NCBI GenBank assembly: GCA_021828105.1
Contig: JAKATG010000031.1
Location: 6,683 to 70,682, forward strand
Direction: 5' to 3'
DNA from: Taklimakanibacter sp021828105
GTDB lineage: Bacteria > Pseudomonadota > Alphaproteobacteria > Rhizobiales > Aestuariivirgaceae
Length of the DNA: 64,000 nt
The notes under the pieces are model-generated. The model was not told where the DNA came from, searched no databases, and worked only from the letters and a program-made list of their open reading frames with translations. Both the position numbers and the translations under genes were made by a program. Positions 60,209-64,000 of this stretch are shown here, piece by piece. Position 1 is the first letter of the stretch. The number at the start of each line of letters is the position of its first letter.

Positions 60209-60520
60209 TCATGCCCCCCGCAATGCGGCGTTCACGGCCGTCAATCCGTGCGCGGACGGATTCGTGCCGGTGGTCACGTTCGGGTTGAGCGGATTTGCGG
60301 GTGCAGCCGGCGGAATCCCCAAAGCCTGGGTGGATGTCTTCCGGCGGCAGGTATCGTGCGCGACGGCACGCTTCTTCACGATCTTGACTTTCAGCCCTCG
60401 AGCGGCGAGGTAGACTGCGCAAGCAAGGCCGTCGTGGTCCGCGCCGACAATAAGAATACCGCTCGTCTCTCCATGCATGTCCATTTCATCTGTCCGGCTC
60501 GCGGCTTCGCGCTGCGTCAA
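60209..60520 (-). pseudogene. Truncated FAD/NAD-binding oxidoreductase remnant
   Basis: The 103-codon frame begins with a degenerate Rossmann motif, ILIVGADHDGLACAVYLAA (residues 22-40), then RGLKVKIVKKRAV, as at the start of phytoene-dehydrogenase-like flavoproteins. The middle glycine of GxGxxG is Asp28, and the protein ends after about 60 further residues instead of about 450. A later LNPNV matches the spacing of such proteins. I read this as the decayed 5' end of a larger gene. Upstream and downstream (60042-60588) no other coding sequence was found. Confidence 0.6.
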
Positions 60521-60588
60521 TGGCGGGTCGCATTAGAGACACAATCGGCGCTAGGATTCGGCCAGCTTTCAAAGAAAAGGGAAACATA

Positions 60589-61065
60589 ATGCGTAAGCTC
60601 GCTTTGGCCGCCGCTGTCGTGGCAGCGCTCGGCCTCTCCGCTTCGGCGGCAGATGCGAAATCGGGGGTCAAGATCGGGGTGCTGACATGCTCGGTGGAGG
60701 GCGGTGTCGGCCTGATTCTGGTATCGTCGAAGAAGGTCAATTGCGTCTATCAGCCCTCGGGCGGGGGACGGGTGGAGCGCTACGAGGGGCGCATCCGTAA
60801 ATTGGGGGTGGATATCGGAGTCACGAACCAGACCATCCTCGCCTGGGCGGTTTTCGCCCCGGGTAAGACCAAGCGGGGCGCGCTCGAGGGGACCTATGTC
60901 GGGGCGAGCGCCGAAGCCACGATCGTGGCCGGTCTCGGCGCCAATGTCCTCATCGGGGGTTTTAAAAAAACCATTTCGTTACAACCGCTTAGCGTCCAGG
61001 TCCAAACCGGCCTCAATATCGCGGCGGGTGTCGCCGGCCTCTATCTGGATTTCGTGCGCAGATAG
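60589..61065 (+). CDS. DUF992 family secreted protein
   Basis: A 158-residue periplasmic protein with a signal peptide (KLALAAAVVAALGLSASAADA) and the DUF992 domain: GVKIGVLTCSVEGGVGLILV, VNCVYQPSGGGRVERYEGRI, DIGVTNQTILAWAVFAPG, then the end LSVQVQTGLNIAAGVAGLYL. This family is common in Rhizobiales and has no known function; two conserved cysteines (LTCS and VNCV) are present. The ATG at 60589 has AAAGGG upstream and begins the signal; the frame extends to 60520 without support. Confidence 0.88.
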   Translation: MRKLALAAAVVAALGLSASAADAKSGVKIGVLTCSVEGGVGLILVSSKKVNCVYQPSGGGRVERYEGRIRKLGVDIGVTNQTILAWAVFAPGKTKRGALEGTYVGASAEATIVAGLGANVLIGGFKKTISLQPLSVQVQTGLNIAAGVAGLYLDFVRR

Positions 61066-61721
61066 CGAATCCATAAAGCGCGATAGCCTTCGGTCTTCGC
61101 GCTCATCACATTGTTTGCACGCGATCTTCGGAAAATGATCGGATGGCCGGGGTGTACCGGCTCAATGTGGCTATGCGTCCCTATACAAGAAACGGCCGAT
61201 ATCGCATTTTCCGCAGATCAGCCGCGCCGATCGAACCTTTTGCTGGCGCTGCCCTGTATCGACCCCTATCGCGAACATCGCGCCGGCGGGTGGCGGCAAA
61301 CCGACATGCGGCTGATCGAAGGGCTGATGCGCGCACGCGCTTGCAAGGCAAAGCGATCTTTTCGCTGCCTTTGCGGCAGACGATCAAGAAGCTGGAGGCG
61401 GCCGGGATCAGCGCGCCGGACGGTCTTGCCTATCTCGCCTACGAGCTGTTGAGTTGCGGCGTCATCGTGCATCAGGGGAGCGCCGGCATGGCGATGGCCG
61501 GCATAGCCGCCGACATACCGCACGTGATGATCAGAACGGACGCCGCAAGGGCCGGTCCCGCTTGCCCATGTCCCAGAATTGCACGGTGCCTGCGATTGCC
61601 ACTTGTCATCACCGCAATTCGGCGCAAGCATAGGACCTGAGGAGCCGCCCCCGACGGGGTTTCCTCGGCACGAGACGGGCGGTCCCGGACGGCATTGGCG
61701 CAGTCAAAAGGGAGGTCCCGA
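61066..61721 (+). other. Degenerate stretch with broken frames
   Basis: About 650 bases without an intact gene. Two plus-strand frames show protein-like pieces: 61111-61345 with NLLLALPCIDPYREHRAGGW, and from about 61345 another frame with KKLEAAGISAPDGLAYLAYE followed by CGVIVHQGSAGMAMAGIAAD. The switch of frame near 61345 would fit a frameshifted old gene. I cannot identify the family; the second piece resembles glycosyltransferase or pyrophosphorylase loops only loosely. Confidence 0.4.
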
Positions 61722-63779
61722 ATGAGTACAAATGGCAGAGAACGTCAGGGTCCCAGGTGTATCGCACTTGTGGGCCCCTATCTGAGCGGCAAGACCACGC
61801 TTCTCGAAGCCATTCTGTTCCGCCTCGGCGCCATACCGCGCCAGGGGAAGGTTGCCGACAAAACCACCGTCGGCGATGCCGCCCCCGAGGCGCGGGCGCA
61901 TGGCATGAGCGTCGAGCTCAACGCGGCCACAGTCCAGTTCATGGACGAGAGCTTCACTTTCATCGATTGCCCCGGCTCCATCGAATTCGGCCAGGAGGCG
62001 CGTGCAGCGCTAGCCGGCTGCGATGCGGCCGTCGTCGTCTGCGAGCCCGACGATAAGAAAGTGCCGGCGCTGCAGCTGATCCTGAAGCAGCTCGATGACC
62101 TCAAGATCCCCCGTTTTATCTTCATCAACAAGATCGACCGCAGCGAGGGAAGACTGCGCGATGTATTGAGCTATCTGCAGCCGGCGAGCTCGACACCGCT
62201 GCTCTTGCGCCAGATCCCGATCTGGAAGGACGAAATCGTGCGCGGCTTCGTCGATCTCGCCCTCGAGCGCGCCTTCGTCTATCGCGAGCATGCGCCGAGC
62301 GAAGTCGTCGACATGCCGGCAGACATGCTCGACCTGGAAAAGGAAGCGCGCTTCGCCATGCTCGAAAAGCTCGCCGACTATGACGACGAGCTGATGGAGC
62401 AGTTGCTCTCCGACATCGAGCCGCCGCGCGACCGCGTCTTCGTCGACTTGACCCGCGATCTTTCGGAAGGGCTGGTCACCCCGGTCTTGTTCGGCTCGGC
62501 GGAGAACGGCAACGGCATCTTCCGGCTCATGAAGGCGCTCAGGCATGAGGCGCCGGCCGTCGGCGCGACGGCCAAGCGGCTGGGGCTCGCGGATGCGAAC
62601 GGCACCGCCGTCCTGCAGGTCCTCAAGACCTTCCATACCGCCCATGGCGGCAAGCTGTCGCTGTCGCGCGTCCTTTCGGGAACGATCGCCGACAGCGCCA
62701 CGGTCTATGGCGGCAAGGGGCAGGATGCGCGCATCGCCGGCATGTTCACGCTGCTGGGCTCGACGCCGCAGAAGATCGGCAAGGCCGAGACCGGCGACAC
62801 GGTGGCGCTCGGCAAGCTCGACAACATGGCGACGGGGGAAACGATCTCCACCGCCAAGGGCACGACGAAGCAGCTCACCAAGCTCGACGTAGCACCCGGC
62901 GTCTATGGCCTTGCCATCTCGGTCGCCGACCGCAAGGACGAGGTGAAGCTGACGAGCGCCATCGCCAAGCTCATGGAGGAAGATCCCTCGTTGTCGCTCG
63001 AGCAGAACCAGAGCACGCATGAGATGGTGATGTGGGGGCAAGGCGAGATGCATCTGCGGGTGGCGCTGGAACGGCTCATGGGCAAGTTCGGCGTCCAGGC
63101 GCATGCCAGGCCTCGACGCATCGACTATCGCGAAACCATCCGCAAGCCGGTGCAGATCCGCGGCCGCCACAAGAAGCAGTCGGGCGGGCATGGGCAGTTC
63201 GGCGATATCGTCGTCGAAATCAAGCCACTGGCGCGGGGCTCAGGCTTCACCTTCACCGACACGATCAGCGGCGGCGTGGTGCCGAAGCAATATATCCCCG
63301 CCGTCGAAACCGGCGTCCGCGACTGGATGGGGCAGGGTCCTCTCGGTTTCCCGGTCGTCGACTTCACCGTCAACCTCTCCGACGGCTCCTATCATGATGT
63401 CGATTCCTCGGAAATGGCGTTCAAGACGGCGGCCCGCATCGCCATGACCGACGGCATGCCGCAATGCTCGCCGGTGCTGCTCGAGCCGATCGTTGCGGTC
63501 GAACTGCATGTGCCGAGCGATGCGACCTCGAAGGTCAACCAGATCGTCTCGGGCCACAGAGGCCAGCTTCTCGGCTTCGACAACCGCGAGGGCTGGTCGG
63601 GCTGGGATACGGTCAAGGCGCATATGCCGGAAAGCGAGATCGGCTCGCTCATCATCGAGCTCCGATCGGCGACGGCGGGCGTCGGCACCTTCGTGTTCAA
63701 GCACGATCATATGTCGGAGCTGACTGGCCGGCTCGCCGACCAGGTGGTGACCCACCGCAAGGCCACGCTCGCGGCCTAG
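61722..63779 (+). CDS. Elongation factor G-like translational GTPase
   Basis: A 685-residue EF-G-like protein with the GTPase domain and EF-G domains II-V (GRHKKQSGGHGQFGDIVVEI in domain IV). The P-loop is GPYLSGKT at 18-25 and the base motif NKID at 136-139. In switch II the usual PGH is PGS, so the catalytic histidine is Ser86, and the switch I RGIT-like motif is HGMS. These changes mark a diverged EF-G paralogue, so it is unlikely to be the main translocase. The ATG at 61722 has GGGAGGT upstream. It stands alone, with a hairpin after its stop. Confidence 0.9.
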   Translation: MSTNGRERQGPRCIALVGPYLSGKTTLLEAILFRLGAIPRQGKVADKTTVGDAAPEARAHGMSVELNAATVQFMDESFTFIDCPGSIEFGQEARAALAGCDAAVVVCEPDDKKVPALQLILKQLDDLKIPRFIFINKIDRSEGRLRDVLSYLQPASSTPLLLRQIPIWKDEIVRGFVDLALERAFVYREHAPSEVVDMPADMLDLEKEARFAMLEKLADYDDELMEQLLSDIEPPRDRVFVDLTRDLSEGLVTPVLFGSAENGNGIFRLMKALRHEAPAVGATAKRLGLADANGTAVLQVLKTFHTAHGGKLSLSRVLSGTIADSATVYGGKGQDARIAGMFTLLGSTPQKIGKAETGDTVALGKLDNMATGETISTAKGTTKQLTKLDVAPGVYGLAISVADRKDEVKLTSAIAKLMEEDPSLSLEQNQSTHEMVMWGQGEMHLRVALERLMGKFGVQAHARPRRIDYRETIRKPVQIRGRHKKQSGGHGQFGDIVVEIKPLARGSGFTFTDTISGGVVPKQYIPAVETGVRDWMGQGPLGFPVVDFTVNLSDGSYHDVDSSEMAFKTAARIAMTDGMPQCSPVLLEPIVAVELHVPSDATSKVNQIVSGHRGQLLGFDNREGWSGWDTVKAHMPESEIGSLIIELRSATAGVGTFVFKHDHMSELTGRLADQVVTHRKATLAA

Positions 63780-63785
63780 CATAGA

Positions 63786-63819
63786 GCGCCGGGCTTTTCT
63801 CGTAGAATTGGCCCGGCGC
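63786..63819 (+). terminator. Stem-loop after the EF-G-like gene
   Basis: GCGCCGGGC pairs with GCCCGGCGC (9 bp, 16-base loop), six bases past the stop. It lacks a T-run, so termination is likely but not certain. Confidence 0.5.
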
Positions 63820-63834
63820 ACTATCTCGTCTTTG

Positions 63835-63857
63835 CGCATCGGCTTGCCCGAAAACCG
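63835..63857. repeat. Partial copy of the palindromic element near mtnP
   Basis: These 23 bases match the reverse complement of 24590-24612 at 21 positions, including CATCGGCTTGCCCGAA. The other half of the palindrome is not seen here. Confidence 0.6.
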
Positions 63858-63910
63858 GGATGGCCGGGTTTAACCCCATAGGCGCTAAGATAAGGCCAGT
63901 CCGGGTAATA

Positions 63911-64000
63911 ATGTCCAAGTCTGGGGCATCCGCCGTCGTGGCGGCTCGCGCAAGCGGTATCGGACGCGCTGCGCATTGGTTGGCAGGATTGCGAGGCTGG
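63911..64000 (+). CDS. Possible start of a short-chain dehydrogenase-like gene (cut by window end)
   Basis: Thirty open codons reach the window end. The stretch AVVAARASGIGRAAHWLAG recalls the SDR nucleotide-binding start (TGAASGIGRA), but the first Thr-Gly pair is replaced by Ala-Ala, so the assignment is weak. No clear ribosome binding site precedes the ATG; GTAATA stands directly before it. Confidence 0.3.
   Translation, partial: MSKSGASAVVAARASGIGRAAHWLAGLRGW

Overview
This is a GC-rich window (clearly above 60% GC over most of its length) from an alphaproteobacterium, most likely of the Rhizobiales/Hyphomicrobiales. The evidence is the cytochrome bc1 operon petABC lying close to apt, hemF, trmL and mtnP, the rhizobial-type aspartate aminotransferase, the DUF992 and small Cys-containing secreted proteins, Bcr-type and tripartite (Tct) transporters, and extragenic palindromes of a rhizobial style. 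No rRNA, tRNA, insertion sequence or CRISPR array was found. About 70 protein genes are supported and most of the window is ordinary chromosome.

Layout. 1-2.4 kb: the end of a branched-chain amino-acid ABC operon (livF-livH-livM). 2.4-10 kb: methyltransferase, OsmC protein, two tandem Bcr/CflA drug exporters, DppA-type aminopeptidase, cytochrome P450 and an MttB-family methyltransferase without pyrrolysine. 10.0-12.9 kb: an AT-richer island on the minus strand. It holds a phage-like protein with an HELAH metallopeptidase motif, two tandem copies of an unknown ~72-residue gene, and one consensus sigma-70-like promoter flanked by an 11-bp inverted repeat. This is the least ordinary part of the window. 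12.9-24.6 kb: housekeeping genes (DMT transporter, apt, hemF, trmL, petABC), a marR-RND efflux operon with an inverted repeat over the marR ribosome binding site, and mtnP, whose 3' end runs into a palindromic repeat.

24.7-36.4 kb: two paralogous Tat-type L,D-transpeptidases, a DUF922 protein, a cold-shock protein with a long leader, RNase T2, a glutamine amidotransferase, two overlapping MFS genes, an MBL hydrolase, small lipoproteins, a HAD hydrolase and uvrB. 36.5-50.9 kb: a run of overlapping small membrane-protein genes of unknown role, a FAD oxidoreductase, rlmJ, an orphan HTH protein, secreted proteins, a FAD monooxygenase, a second OsmC protein, an aminotransferase, an AraC regulator and small enzymes.

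50.8-57.1 kb: a complete tripartite tricarboxylate transporter (tctCBA, minus strand) divergent from its probable control unit (tctD response regulator, tctE sensor kinase and a periplasmic binding protein), with a tandem CTGTCAT box between them. 57.1-64 kb: an NfeD/stomatin pair, a TerC protein, a truncated flavin-oxidoreductase remnant, a DUF992 protein, a degenerate stretch, and an EF-G-like GTPase that lacks the catalytic histidine of switch II. The window closes on the first 30 codons of a possible dehydrogenase gene.
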